From an uncultured Hyphomonadaceae bacterium (lineage in GTDB: Bacteria > Pseudomonadota > Alphaproteobacteria > Caulobacterales > Hyphomonadaceae), in assembly GCA_938084575.1 (NCBI GenBank), contig CALKFG010000006.1, positions 322,542 through 386,541 on the forward strand: a DNA stretch of 64,000 nucleotides, given 5' to 3'. Shown here one piece after another: positions 8,995 to 18,562 of the stretch. The stretch's first letter is position 1, and each line of letters starts with the position of its first letter. The notes beneath the pieces are model-generated. The model saw only the letters and a program-made list of their open reading frames with translations, searched no databases and had not been told where the DNA came from. Both the position numbers and the translations under genes were made by a program.

Positions 8995-10167
8995 ATGATT
9001 TCCAACCTGTATCCGAGCCTGAATTTCGACTTGGGCGAAACTGCTGATATGATCCGGGACAGTGTCCGGGCTTTTGCGCAGAGTGAGATCGCGCCGCTGG
9101 CGGCCGAGATTGATCGCAGCGATTGTTTCCCGCGCCAGCTTCTGCCCAAGATGGGCGAGCTGGGGTTGCTTGGCATTACAGTCGAAGAAGAGTGGGGCGG
9201 CACCGGCCTGGGCTATCTTGAGCACTGTGTCGCCATGGAGGAAATTTCCCGCGCATCTGCCTCCATCGGTCTGTCCTATGGCGCGCACTCCAATCTGTGT
9301 GTCAATCAGCTCCGCCGATGGGGGAATGATGACCAGAAGACAAGGTATCTCGGTCGTCTGGTCACGGGTGAACATCTGGGCGCGCTGGCCATGAGCGAAA
9401 GCGGTGCCGGGTCTGATGTGGTGTCCATGCAGTTGCGTGCAGACCGCAGAGGCGACCACTATGTCCTGAATGGCTCCAAGATGTGGATTACCAACTCCCC
9501 GGATGCCGACACGCTGATCGTCTATGCAAAGACGGACCCTGAGAAGGCCTCACGTGGGATTACCGCTTTCCTGATTGAAAAGGGCATGAAAGGCTATTCC
9601 GTGGCGCAGAAGCTTGACAAGTTAGGCATGCGCGGATCCGAAACCGGGGAGCTTCTGTTTGAAGACTGCGAAGTTCCCGCAGAAAATATTATGGGGCCAC
9701 TCAATGGTGGTGTCGAAATTCTGATGAGCGGACTGGATTATGAGCGGGCTGTCCTGGCAGCCGGGCCGACCGGGATAATGCAGGCCTGCCTTGATGTCGT
9801 TCTGCCTTATGTCCACGATCGGCGGCAGTTTGGAAAATCCATCGGGGAATTCCAGCTCGTACAGGGAAAACTGGCGGATATGTATGTTCAGATGAATGCG
9901 GCAAAGGCCTATGTCTATGCCGTTGCCAAGGCGTGCGATCGCGGTGAGACGGCCCGCAAGGATGCTGCGGGCGCCATCCTTTATGCAGCGGAAACGGCAA
10001 CCCGGCTTGCCCTCGATGCGATCCAGCTCTTGGGCGGTAATGGCTATATCAACGATTATCCGACCGGCCGGCTCCTGCGCGATGCCAAGCTGTATGAAAT
10101 TGGCGCCGGCACAAGCGAGATCCGCCGTTTCCTGATCGGGCGCGAGCTTTTTGGCGAGAGCGCCTAA
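8995..10167 (+). CDS. ivd: Isovaleryl-CoA dehydrogenase
   Basis: 390-aa acyl-CoA dehydrogenase. It converts isovaleryl-CoA to 3-methylcrotonyl-CoA in leucine degradation, giving electrons to ETF. N-terminal helical domain, the FAD-contacting [11 protein letters not shown] and [10 protein letters not shown] segments, then the isovaleryl-type catalytic glutamate in [14 protein letters not shown]. The C-terminal [13 protein letters not shown] and [12 protein letters not shown] motifs are those of the family. It starts 9 bases after spmX. Its partners mccB, liuC and mccA resume at 12152 beyond a minus-strand patatin gene. Confidence 0.93.
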   Translation: MISNLYPSLNFDLGETADMIRDSVRAFAQSEIAPLAAEIDRSDCFPRQLLPKMGELGLLGITVEEEWGGTGLGYLEHCVAMEEISRASASIGLSYGAHSNLCVNQLRRWGNDDQKTRYLGRLVTGEHLGALAMSESGAGSDVVSMQLRADRRGDHYVLNGSKMWITNSPDADTLIVYAKTDPEKASRGITAFLIEKGMKGYSVAQKLDKLGMRGSETGELLFEDCEVPAENIMGPLNGGVEILMSGLDYERAVLAAGPTGIMQACLDVVLPYVHDRRQFGKSIGEFQLVQGKLADMYVQMNAAKAYVYAVAKACDRGETARKDAAGAILYAAETATRLALDAIQLLGGNGYINDYPTGRLLRDAKLYEIGAGTSEIRRFLIGRELFGESA

Positions 10168-10171
10168 GCAA

Positions 10172-10198
10172 CCGGGTCTGATCCGGGTCTGATCCGGG
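10172..10198. repeat. Short tandem repeat CCGGGTCTGAT (2.5 copies)
   Basis: The unit CCGGGTCTGAT occurs at 10172-10182 and 10183-10193, with a partial CCGGG at 10194-10198, in the 49-base gap between the convergent ivd and patatin genes. No clean hairpin with a T-run is formed, so I do not call it a terminator. Confidence 0.6.
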
Positions 10199-10216
10199 CT
10201 TGGGGGTGAGGCTCCT

Positions 10217-12007
10217 CTAAGCGCTCCGTTTGGTCAGCTGTCGCCCCGAGAGCGCCGCCTGGGCGGCGGTATACCCAGCCTCCACGCAGGTGTCATAGGC
10301 CTTCCAGTCCCGCAGCTCGACCTGCTGAGTTTCCGGCAGGACGAGGACATCCACCAGCTCTCGGCCGGCTTTTGGGTTCACATTGAGGGTTCCGGACCGC
10401 ATCAGCAGGCCGGCAATGGGCGGCGGGCTGGAAAAACCATGTCGTGCAACCCAGCCAAGGAAGCCGGGAGGATTGATAAAATCCTCGGGGTTCAGTCCCT
10501 GGTGAACCCGGGTGACGTCGGATCCGATGATATACCCGCGCTGGAATTCCCGCATCACATCGGCTGGGAAATTGTTCAGCACCGCACCATCAACCAGGAC
10601 GTCTTGACCTTCAACGACAGGTGGCAGAATCCCGGGCAGCGACAGGCTGGCTCTGAGCGCCTGGCGCAGCAGGCCGCGACTGTGGACCCGGAAGCTGCCG
10701 CTGCTGAGATTGGTTGAGACGGCGAAGAAGGGAAGGTCAAGACGGCTGATGTCTGTCTCCCCGAAATGTGTCTTCAGCCGTTTATCCACCCGCTTGCCAC
10801 GCAGCATCGCTACCACCGGAAGATTCCAGTCATTCAGGGGGTTGGTTTCAACAAAGGCCTTGCGAATGCGGCGGTCTATTTCATCATCATCCCAACCCAT
10901 GGCGACACAGGCGGCAATGACGGCTCCCATGGATGAGCCTCCGGCAAAATCGATCGGCAGTCCATGGTCCCGCAGGGCGCGCACGACACCGATATGGGCA
11001 TAGGCTCTGGCGCCACCGCCGGACAGGACAAGTCCCACCGATCGCCCGGCCATGACCCGGGCCAGGCGATCGCAGTGGTGACCGGACATCTCATTCCAGT
11101 GAAACAGGCGCGTTCCGCCTGAGGCATCGAGCCAGTCCTCAGGACGGGATGCCTCGCGATAACCGGGTCTGCGGATCAAAAGGACGTCGACGAGCTTCAG
11201 GGCCTGGGCCGGCGAGGTGTCCGGCGGAAACAGGGGATCGGAGGGGCGGGCGTCGGCCCGGGCAACGAGCCATATCCGATCGGCCTGACGCATGGCCAGG
11301 CGGCTCCAGCCGGGATCTCCCAGGGTGCAGACCAGAACCACGATGTCATGCGCCTTTTCCAGCGAGTCAAAAAACTCCGATGGCTTGTCCTGGCCTTCTT
11401 CCGCCATGACGAAGCGGGCCCGGACGCCAAGCCGGTCAAGTGACGCCATCAGGCTGCCCGCACGTTGCTGGATGTCGATCGAAGGTGAGGTCGACACCAG
11501 CGCATACACCTTCGGATCTGACCGTCTGGCGGGTTCGGTGCTGTCGCGAAGGCGCTCCAGCATCAGGCGGACCATGGTCGACAGCAGCTCGGGTTCGGCC
11601 TTGATCAGGCGGTCGAACCCGGCGCGTGACAGCTGCAGAACTTCGGAATCCCTCAAGGCATAAACGGAGGAGGTGTGTCGTGCATTATCGGGTATGGAAT
11701 CGCCATCGAGGTCGATACCCCCCCGAAACAGAGCCATTTCACCCACGGGCTCCCCGGCACGGATATGACCCAGAAACTCGTCCCGACCATCGGGCATGGA
11801 CCGAAAGGCCCCGAAAGATCCGTTCAAAACGAAGAAAATTGAGCTGGCCTCCTCGCCGGATTTAAACAGCGGCCAGCCGGCGGGCACAGAATACCAGTGG
11901 GCTTCCCGACCCGCGGCCCTGAGGGCGCGTCTCGGGACATCTCCAAGAAAGGAGATCGAGGATAAAGGCGGTATGATGTCCGCGCGTGGTCCTGAAAAAA
12001 GAGGCAT
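10217..12007 (-). CDS. Cyclic-nucleotide-binding patatin-like phospholipase (NTE family)
   Basis: 596 aa. An N-terminal cyclic-nucleotide-binding domain (residues about 15-145; FFVLNGSFGAFR, GEPVGEMALFRGG) is followed by a linker domain seen in neuropathy-target-esterase proteins, then a patatin domain (about 315-480). The patatin motifs are the oxyanion loop SGGGARAYAHIG, nucleophile GGSSMG and catalytic DGAVLNNFP. The family hydrolyses phospholipid acyl esters, usually at membranes. It is encoded antisense within the leucine-catabolism cluster. AAGGAG lies 16 bases before ATG 12007, so initiation may be weak or lie further in. Whether it binds cAMP cannot be told from sequence. Confidence 0.85.
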   Translation of the reverse strand: MPLFSGPRADIIPPLSSISFLGDVPRRALRAAGREAHWYSVPAGWPLFKSGEEASSIFFVLNGSFGAFRSMPDGRDEFLGHIRAGEPVGEMALFRGGIDLDGDSIPDNARHTSSVYALRDSEVLQLSRAGFDRLIKAEPELLSTMVRLMLERLRDSTEPARRSDPKVYALVSTSPSIDIQQRAGSLMASLDRLGVRARFVMAEEGQDKPSEFFDSLEKAHDIVVLVCTLGDPGWSRLAMRQADRIWLVARADARPSDPLFPPDTSPAQALKLVDVLLIRRPGYREASRPEDWLDASGGTRLFHWNEMSGHHCDRLARVMAGRSVGLVLSGGGARAYAHIGVVRALRDHGLPIDFAGGSSMGAVIAACVAMGWDDDEIDRRIRKAFVETNPLNDWNLPVVAMLRGKRVDKRLKTHFGETDISRLDLPFFAVSTNLSSGSFRVHSRGLLRQALRASLSLPGILPPVVEGQDVLVDGAVLNNFPADVMREFQRGYIIGSDVTRVHQGLNPEDFINPPGFLGWVARHGFSSPPPIAGLLMRSGTLNVNPKAGRELVDVLVLPETQQVELRDWKAYDTCVEAGYTAAQAALSGRQLTKRSA

Positions 12008-12151
12008 TTTAGTCCGGAGGGTCTCCTTGATCCCGCCATGCTAAGATGAACCGGTGCCCGAGACAATTTTATCTTGGTCCGAAGACGTTGGCAGGATGAC
12101 AGAGGTCATATCGGGGGTTAAGCCTTTGGTCAGACAAGCTGGAGTCCTCTC

Positions 12152-13759
12152 ATGGCGGTTCTGAAGTCAGATCTCGATGTCACAAGCCCGAAATTCGTTG
12201 CCAATCGCGATGCCATGTCGGCCCTGTTGGGCGACCTTCGGACACTCACGGCCAAAGCGGCACGCGGCGGACCGGATGGCGCCCGGGAGCGACACATTGA
12301 CCGGGGAAAATTATTGCCCCGGGACCGGGTGGAGCGCCTGCTCGATCCAGGAACGCCTTTTCTGGAAATTGGCGCGCTCGCAGCCCATGGCATGTATGAG
12401 GAGACGGCCCCGGCTGCAGGTCTGATCACCGGCATTGGTCGGGTTGAGGGCCGTGAATGCATGATTGTCTGCAATGATGCCACCGTGAAAGGCGGCGTCT
12501 ATTTTCCGATCACCGTCAAAAAGCATTTACGGGCGCAGGAGATCGCGCTTCAGAACCACCTGCCTTGCATCTACCTCGTCGATTCCGGCGGTGCCAATCT
12601 GCCCCACCAGTCGGAAGTCTTCCCGGACCGGGAGCATTTCGGCCGGATCTTTTATAATCAGGCTCATATGAGCCGCATGGGAATCCCGCAGATTGCCGCC
12701 GTCCTTGGCAGCTGTACAGCTGGCGGCGCTTATGTGCCGGCCATGTCGGATGAGACCATCATTGTGCGTCGCCAGGGGACAATTTTTCTGGGCGGACCCC
12801 CTTTGGTCAAAGCGGCCACCGGGGAAGAAATTTCCGCGGAGGACCTCGGCGGTGCCGACGTCCATGCCCGCCAGTCCGGCGTTGCAGACCATTATGCCGT
12901 CAGCGACGACCATGCCCTTGCCATCGCCCGGTCGATTGTCCGTACCCTCCACCAACCGCGGCCAGAAACCGTGGGTCTGACACCGTCAATCGACCCGCTC
13001 TATGACCCGGCCGAGATCCATGGCCTGGTTCCTCAGGATGCGCGCGAACCTTATGATGCGAGGGAAGTGATCGCCCGGCTCGTCGACGGATCGGAGTTTC
13101 ACGAGTTCAAGAAACTTTACGGGGAAACGCTGGTGTGTGGCTTCGCCCGCTTGTCTGGCATGCCGATCGCGATCCTTGCCAATAATGGCATTTTGTTCAG
13201 CGAAAGCGCGCAGAAGGCGGCGCATTTCATCGAGCTTGCGGATCAGCGCCGCACGCCGCTTCTGTTCCTCCAGAACATTACCGGTTTCATGGTCGGGTCA
13301 AAATATGAGGCCGGGGGCATTGCCAAGGACGGCGCCAAAATGGTGACGGCCGTTGCAACCGCCAGCGTGCCCAAACTGACTGTGATAACAGGCGGGTCGT
13401 TTGGTGCGGGCAATTATGGCATGTGCGGCCGGGCCTATTCGCCACGGTTCTTATTCATGTGGCCGAATGCGCGGATTTCGGTCATGGGCGGCGAGCAGGC
13501 TGCCTCTGTGCTGGCCACGGTTCGCCGCGACGGGATTGAACGCAAGGGCGGTGACTGGCCGGCGGCCGAAGAAGCCGCTTTCAAACAACCCATCCGGGAC
13601 CTTTATGAGGCCGAAGGCTCGCCTTATTTTTCCACCGCCCGGCTGTGGGATGACGGCATCATCGACCCGGCCGATACACGGCGTGTTCTCGGGCTGGCCC
13701 TGGCTGCCAGCCTCAATGCCCCCTTCGCGGACCGGGGCTTTGGCGTGTTCCGCATGTAG
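12152..13759 (+). CDS. mccB: Methylcrotonyl-CoA carboxylase, carboxyltransferase beta subunit
   Basis: 535 aa. Takes CO2 from biotin on MccA and carboxylates 3-methylcrotonyl-CoA. Motifs of the MCC type are [55 protein letters not shown], and the C-terminal [20 protein letters not shown] and [21 protein letters not shown] lies 7 bases before ATG 12152. The enoyl-CoA hydratase liuC follows after 23 bases, so the two are probably cotranscribed. The 144-base gap before it separates it from the divergent patatin gene and should hold its promoter; I could not pick a convincing one. Confidence 0.93.
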   Translation: MAVLKSDLDVTSPKFVANRDAMSALLGDLRTLTAKAARGGPDGARERHIDRGKLLPRDRVERLLDPGTPFLEIGALAAHGMYEETAPAAGLITGIGRVEGRECMIVCNDATVKGGVYFPITVKKHLRAQEIALQNHLPCIYLVDSGGANLPHQSEVFPDREHFGRIFYNQAHMSRMGIPQIAAVLGSCTAGGAYVPAMSDETIIVRRQGTIFLGGPPLVKAATGEEISAEDLGGADVHARQSGVADHYAVSDDHALAIARSIVRTLHQPRPETVGLTPSIDPLYDPAEIHGLVPQDAREPYDAREVIARLVDGSEFHEFKKLYGETLVCGFARLSGMPIAILANNGILFSESAQKAAHFIELADQRRTPLLFLQNITGFMVGSKYEAGGIAKDGAKMVTAVATASVPKLTVITGGSFGAGNYGMCGRAYSPRFLFMWPNARISVMGGEQAASVLATVRRDGIERKGGDWPAAEEAAFKQPIRDLYEAEGSPYFSTARLWDDGIIDPADTRRVLGLALAASLNAPFADRGFGVFRM

Positions 13760-13782
13760 CAATCCGGACCTGGGAGGACGGT

Positions 13783-14577
13783 ATGGCAGAGTATGAAAAC
13801 ATCACCCTCGACGCGACCCGGGAAGGCATCGCGATTCTCAGTCTCAATCGGCCTGGCAAACATAATGCCTTCAATGGAGAGGTCATTGAGGAGCTGATCG
13901 ACGCCCTCGAAACACTGGAGGAACAGGACACGCTGCGGCTGGTGATCTTGCGGGGCAATGGGCCGAGTTTTTCAGCCGGTGCAGACCTTCAGTGGATGAA
14001 GGCCGCCCAGGACTGGAGCCGGGCCGAGAATGAGCAGGACGCCATGCGTCTGGCCGAAATGCTGCGAAAGCTGGCCGAGTTGCCCCAGATGACGCTGGCG
14101 CTGGTTCAGGGCGCTGCGATGGGCGGCGGCGCCGGCCTGGTCGCGGCCTGCGACATTGCCGTGGCCCTGCGCGACACCCGGTTTCAGTTTTCCGAAGTGC
14201 GTCTGGGCCTGACCCCGGCCACCATATCCCCCTTTGTGATTCAGGCGATTGGCCCGCGCTGGGCCAAGGCCCTGTTCCTGTCCGGAGAGTCCTTTGATGG
14301 CACGTTTGCCGAGCGGATCGGCCTGGTGCAGTTCGTCGTCGAGGATGCTGACGGGCTGGCCGAGATGGAAGAGCATATCGCAGAACTTGCCCTGGCGGCC
14401 GCACCCGGCGCCATTCGCGACGCCAAGGCGCTGGTGCTGGATTTCGCCGGCGAACCCCTCAGCCAGGCGCTCAGCCAGGAAACTGCCAAACGGATCGCGG
14501 CGCGGCGGGTCAGCGAGGAAGGGCGTGAGGGGCTGGCGGCGTTCCTGGAGCGACGGAAGCCAGGCTGGACCCGCTAG
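13783..14577 (+). CDS. liuC: Methylglutaconyl-CoA hydratase (crotonase family)
   Basis: 264 aa. Hydrates 3-methylglutaconyl-CoA to HMG-CoA. The crotonase oxyanion-hole segment PSFSAGADLQWM and the helix GAAMGGGAGLVAACDIAV are present. The following SEVRLGLTPATISPFVIQAIG is of the bacterial LiuC type, retaining one catalytic glutamate (SEV) while the classical first glutamate position is glycine. GGGAGG lies upstream of ATG 13783. Its stop overlaps by 4 bases the stop of the opposite small membrane protein. HMG-CoA lyase, the next enzyme, is not in the window. Confidence 0.88.
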   Translation: MAEYENITLDATREGIAILSLNRPGKHNAFNGEVIEELIDALETLEEQDTLRLVILRGNGPSFSAGADLQWMKAAQDWSRAENEQDAMRLAEMLRKLAELPQMTLALVQGAAMGGGAGLVAACDIAVALRDTRFQFSEVRLGLTPATISPFVIQAIGPRWAKALFLSGESFDGTFAERIGLVQFVVEDADGLAEMEEHIAELALAAAPGAIRDAKALVLDFAGEPLSQALSQETAKRIAARRVSEEGREGLAAFLERRKPGWTR

Positions 14578-14891
14578 AAGGGCATGATCGCGATGACATC
14601 ATTCAGCAGGGTCCCGAACGAGGTCGTCGGGTCGAGGCCCAGCATGGTCTCCATCGGCTGGCGGAAGATGTAAATCACCGCAGCCACCAGGACGATGTAC
14701 AGGATCAGCGACCCGAGAGTGCGGAGCATGAACCCCCCGGCGCTGCCGACGATCAGGCCGAATGCGCCCAGAATGAGGGCGCCCTGGACCGGGCTGATGC
14801 CGGCTTCCAGCGCTTGCCGGTACCCCATCAACCCGCCCAGTATGGCGCCGATCAGGCCGAAAACGCAGCTGTTCTGTCTACGTGAAACCAT
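14574..14891 (-). CDS. Small membrane protein of unknown function (105 aa)
   Basis: From ATG 14891 (MVSRRQNSCVF), preceded on its strand by an AGGAAAGAGAAAGGG purine-rich site. Three hydrophobic segments: a glycine-rich one near residues 10-30 (FGLIGAILGGLMGY), one near 38-58 (GALILGAFGLIVGSAGGFML) and one near 60-75 (LILYIVLVAAVIYIF). No family recognised. It lies antisense between liuC and mccA and splits the leucine operon; its stop overlaps that of liuC by 4 bases. The longer ORF in the track (to 15083) runs through the mccA start and is not credible. Confidence 0.6.
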   Translation of the reverse strand: MVSRRQNSCVFGLIGAILGGLMGYRQALEAGISPVQGALILGAFGLIVGSAGGFMLRTLGSLILYIVLVAAVIYIFRQPMETMLGLDPTTSFGTLLNDVIAIMPF

Positions 14892-14997
14892 GTGTCTTGC
14901 CCTTTCTCTTTCCTGCCGGGCAGCATAGTCTGGCGACCGAGCCCGAGACAAGTCATGGCCGGGTTCGGTCCGGGTGGGGCCAGACCGGGAGCAGGGT

Positions 14998-16893
14998 ATG
15001 TTTGCACGTCTTCTGATTGCCAATCGCGGCGAAATCGCCTGTCGGGTGATGGCCACGGCCCGTCGGCTCGGGATCCGCACCATTGCGGTCTATTCCGACG
15101 CCGATGCCGGAGCAAAACATGTTCGCGAGGCCGATATGGCGGTCCGCATCGGGCCGTCACCGGCGCAGGACTCCTATCTCAATATTGAGGCGCTTCTGGC
15201 CGCAGCCGAGGCGACGGGGGCCGACGCGGTTCATCCCGGTTATGGCTTTCTGTCGGAGTCGGCGGCGTTCGCTGATGCGGTTCAGACTGCCGGTCTGATC
15301 TGGGTCGGTCCGGCCCCCGACACGATCCGGTCGATGGGCCTCAAGGACCAGGCCAAGGCGATCGCCGAAGCCGCGTCTGTCCCGGTTCTGCCGGGCTATC
15401 GCGGAGCGGGACAGGATGGGGATATGTTGCGCGGAGAGGCGGAATCGCTGGGCTATCCGCTGCTCATCAAGGCGGTGGCGGGCGGGGGCGGACGCGGAAT
15501 CCGCGCGGTCATGAGCGGGGCCGAGTTTGACTCCGCGCTCGAAAGTGCCCGGCGCGAGGCCGAGGCGGCCTTTGGCGATGGCCGCGTCATGCTGGAAAAA
15601 CTGATCACCCAGCCACGTCATATTGAGGTCCAGATTTTCGGCGACGGCCATGGTCAGGTCGTGCATCTGTATGAGCGCGACTGTTCCCTGCAGCGGCGGC
15701 GTCAGAAAGTGATTGAAGAAGCCCCCGCACCGAACATGCCGGAGGATGTCCGGGCCGCCATGTGCGAGGCGGCAGTGCGTCTGGCCCGTACCGTCTCCTA
15801 TCGGGGGGCCGGGACCGTGGAATTCATCGTCGACGGGTCCCGACCGCTGTCGCTCGACAGCTTCTGGTTTCTGGAAATGAACACCCGCCTGCAGGTCGAG
15901 CACCCGGTGACCGAGGCCGTTACCGGCATCGATCTGGTGGCCTGGCAGCTGGCCATTGCGGCGGGCGACGGCCTGCCCGTCGGGCAGGAGGAGATCCGGC
16001 TGACGGGACATGCCATTGAGGCCCGGATCTGTGCCGAGGCGCCGGAGGATGGCTTCCGCCCCGGGGCCGGGCTGATTGAGGCGTTTGCTCTGCTGCAGCC
16101 CGATGGCGCGTCCGGGGCCCGCTGGGACACCGGCTTTGAGTCCGGCGACCGGGTGCCGTCTCACTATGATTCCATGTTGGCCAAGCTGATCCTGACCGGG
16201 CCCGACCGGACCCGCACGATCGCCCGTCTCGGCGCGGCGCTCGACCGGGTGCAGCTGGTCGGCGTGCCGAGCAATGCCGGTTTTCTGAAACGCTGTGTGT
16301 CGAGCCCGGCCTTTGCTGCCGGCACGCATCATGTCAACTGGATCGAAACCCAGGGGGCGGCGCTGACCGCCGTGCCCCGCGCCGTTCGCGACGCCGCGAT
16401 CCAGGCCGCCTGCGCGGTGCAGCTGCGGGCGGGCGACGCATCGGTCTGGTCCCGGCGCGACGGCTGGCGGATGAATGCCGCAGACCGGGTCAGCGCAGCC
16501 GTGGCCACGCCCGATGACGTGGTCTGGCACAGGCCGGCCGCGCCGCTGGCAGACCAGCCCGCGCCGGTGCTGACCCTGCTGTCGCCGCGGCGCTTTGCCG
16601 TCACGGTGGCCGGCGAGTCCTTCCTTCTGACCGTGCCCGATTATGAAGCCGAGGCCGAGGCGATCGCCGGTGGGAATGCCATCAAGGCGCCGATGCCCGG
16701 CAAGATTATTGCAATCCCGGTCAGGGACGGGGACACGGTCAGCCGGGGTCAGACCGTCCTGGTGATGGAGGCCATGAAGATGGAGCATAGCCTGGCCGCG
16801 CCCCGCGACGGGGTGATCGCGGCGCTTCTGGCCGCTGTCGGCGATCAGGTCGGGGACGGTGCGGTCCTGGCGCATCTGGTCGATGAAGACTGA
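14998..16893 (+). CDS. mccA: Methylcrotonyl-CoA carboxylase, biotin-containing alpha subunit
   Basis: 631 aa from ATG 14998 (MFARLLIANRGEIA), with GGGAGCAGGG just upstream; the track start at 14974 adds eight non-family residues. Biotin carboxylase domain about 1-445 (ATP loop KAVAGGGGRGIR; FLEMNTRLQVEHPVTE), BT-type linker, and a C-terminal biotinyl domain with VMEAMKMEH (lysine 594). With MccB it carboxylates 3-methylcrotonyl-CoA. It is the paralogue of pccA at 292 but much richer in GC (hand count of one sample line 75% against 53%). The PLP decarboxylase follows within 50 bases. Confidence 0.92.
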   Translation: MFARLLIANRGEIACRVMATARRLGIRTIAVYSDADAGAKHVREADMAVRIGPSPAQDSYLNIEALLAAAEATGADAVHPGYGFLSESAAFADAVQTAGLIWVGPAPDTIRSMGLKDQAKAIAEAASVPVLPGYRGAGQDGDMLRGEAESLGYPLLIKAVAGGGGRGIRAVMSGAEFDSALESARREAEAAFGDGRVMLEKLITQPRHIEVQIFGDGHGQVVHLYERDCSLQRRRQKVIEEAPAPNMPEDVRAAMCEAAVRLARTVSYRGAGTVEFIVDGSRPLSLDSFWFLEMNTRLQVEHPVTEAVTGIDLVAWQLAIAAGDGLPVGQEEIRLTGHAIEARICAEAPEDGFRPGAGLIEAFALLQPDGASGARWDTGFESGDRVPSHYDSMLAKLILTGPDRTRTIARLGAALDRVQLVGVPSNAGFLKRCVSSPAFAAGTHHVNWIETQGAALTAVPRAVRDAAIQAACAVQLRAGDASVWSRRDGWRMNAADRVSAAVATPDDVVWHRPAAPLADQPAPVLTLLSPRRFAVTVAGESFLLTVPDYEAEAEAIAGGNAIKAPMPGKIIAIPVRDGDTVSRGQTVLVMEAMKMEHSLAAPRDGVIAALLAAVGDQVGDGAVLAHLVDED

Positions 16894-16941
16894 TTCTCTT
16901 TGACACTTGGCGGGGCGACGCGGCTGGGCTTAACAAGAGGC

Positions 16942-18408
16942 ATGACCCCATCGAAACCGCCCGCAATTGCAGAAGAAACCTCGCTCGATCCGGCGGACTG
17001 GGAGGCGTTCGCCAACACCGCGCACCAGCTTCTGGACCAGGCCATGGACCGGCTCAGAACCGCGCGGGACGGCCCGGTCTGGCGCCCGGTGCCCGAGGCG
17101 CTGAAGGCCGGTCTGGCCGCGCCCGTGCCACGTGATCCCGAAGGCAGTGCCGATGTGGCCACCGCGCTGGCCGGGCTTCTGCCCTATGGCGTGGGCAATA
17201 CCCATCCGCGCTTCTTTGGCTGGGTTCATGGCTCAGGTGCCCCGGGAAATCTGCTGTCTGACATCACCGCGGCCGCCCTGAATGCCAATTGCGGCGGACG
17301 GGATCATGCCGCCATCTATGTCGAACGCCAGGTCGTCGCCTGGTGCCGCGAGCTGTTCGGTTTCCCGCAGACCGGCTCTGGCCTGGTGGTGTCGGGCACC
17401 TCCATGGCGACGCTGATCGCGCTCAAAACGGCCCGCGATGCGGCGCTTGATTTCACCAGCCGGGACCAGGGCCTCGGGCCGTCGGTTCTGGTCGGCTATG
17501 CTGCGCGGTCCGCCCATAGCTGCATTGCCCGGACCTTTGACCTTCTGGGTCTCGGGACCGACGCGCTCCGGCGCATTGAGACCGATGCCGATGGCCGCAT
17601 GAACCTCGACGCCCTGGCCTGCCAGATCCGGCGGGACCGCGACGCCGGCCTGCAGCCGGCCATGCTTGTTGGAACCGCTGGAACGGTCGATATCGGCGCA
17701 ATTGACGATCTGTCCGCCCTCGCCGACATTGCGGCTGAACAGGGCTTGTGGCTGCATGTCGACGGCGCGTTTGGCGCCTGCGCGATCCTGTCGGACGAGC
17801 TGCGCCCCCGGCTGGCGGGGATTGAGCGGGCCCAGTCCTTGGCCTTCGATTTCCACAAATGGCTGCATGTGAATTATGATGCCGGCTGTGTCCTGATCCG
17901 TGACGGAGCGCTGCATCGCCGGGCCTTTGCGGTGACCCCCGACTATCTGTCACAGGAGGTCCGGGGCCTGGCCGCCGGCGCGCCCTGGCCGGTGGATTTC
18001 GGTCCCGAACTGTCCCGCGGCGCACGGGCCATCCGGGTCTGGGCGCATCTGAAAGAGCATGGCACCCGCCGCCTGGGACAGATGATCCGCCGCAACTGCG
18101 AACAGGCGGCCTATCTCGCCGACCGGGTCGATGCGACTCCCGAACTGGAACGTCTGGCCCCCGTCGCGCTGAATATTGTCTGCTTCCGGGCGACACGCCC
18201 GGAAGGCGAGGCGGGCGCACTGGACCAGCTGAACCGGGACATCGTCATCGCCCTGCAGGAAAGTGGTCTGGCTGCCCCGTCGACGACGCGGATCGGTGGT
18301 GTTCTGGCCATCCGGGTCAATCTGACCAATCACCGGACGCGCCGTCAGGATCTTGACCTTCTGGTCGAGGCGACGGTGCATTTGGCCCGTGAGCTGACCG
18401 CCGGATGA
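16942..18408 (+). CDS. Pyridoxal-phosphate-dependent decarboxylase (group II, aromatic-amino-acid type)
   Basis: 488 aa from ATG 16942; the track's TTG start at 16900 overlaps a TTGACA string right after mccA and is less likely. Group II decarboxylase features are NTHPRFFGWVHGSG, an SGTSMATLIAL substrate-side segment, HVDGAFGA containing the PLP-contacting aspartate, and the Schiff-base lysine K306 in FDFHKWLH. The family includes aromatic-L-amino-acid, glutamate and tyrosine decarboxylases; the substrate is not deducible. It lies downstream of the leucine genes but has no obvious place in that pathway. Confidence 0.85.
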   Translation: MTPSKPPAIAEETSLDPADWEAFANTAHQLLDQAMDRLRTARDGPVWRPVPEALKAGLAAPVPRDPEGSADVATALAGLLPYGVGNTHPRFFGWVHGSGAPGNLLSDITAAALNANCGGRDHAAIYVERQVVAWCRELFGFPQTGSGLVVSGTSMATLIALKTARDAALDFTSRDQGLGPSVLVGYAARSAHSCIARTFDLLGLGTDALRRIETDADGRMNLDALACQIRRDRDAGLQPAMLVGTAGTVDIGAIDDLSALADIAAEQGLWLHVDGAFGACAILSDELRPRLAGIERAQSLAFDFHKWLHVNYDAGCVLIRDGALHRRAFAVTPDYLSQEVRGLAAGAPWPVDFGPELSRGARAIRVWAHLKEHGTRRLGQMIRRNCEQAAYLADRVDATPELERLAPVALNIVCFRATRPEGEAGALDQLNRDIVIALQESGLAAPSTTRIGGVLAIRVNLTNHRTRRQDLDLLVEATVHLARELTAG

Positions 18409-18516
18409 CCCCGGGCTGAGGACCGGCTGACCCCGGTCTGACCTCTGGCCAGGCCCGGGCCGGACGGTGATAAGGACCGGCCTGTCCAGCACAGATCGCC
18501 CGTCAATACAGGAAAA

Positions 18517-18533
18517 TCGGACAAACAATCCGA
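18517..18533. promoter_or_regulatory. Dyad TCGGA-N7-TCCGA upstream of the GTA operon
   Basis: A perfect 5-bp inverted repeat with a 7-base spacer, centred 38 bases before the first GTA gene, in the 154-base gap that should hold the GTA promoter. It could be an operator or a hairpin in the leader. I found no matching copy in front of the distal GTA module. Short dyads are common in GC-rich DNA, so this is tentative. Confidence 0.25.
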
Positions 18534-18562
18534 CCGGGTCCGTAACCGGGTCATGATGGGGC

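Noticed and set aside
16900-16928. TTGACA after mccA as a promoter for the PLP decarboxylase
   Set aside because: No acceptable -10 hexamer occurs 16-18 bases downstream (GCTGGG at 17).
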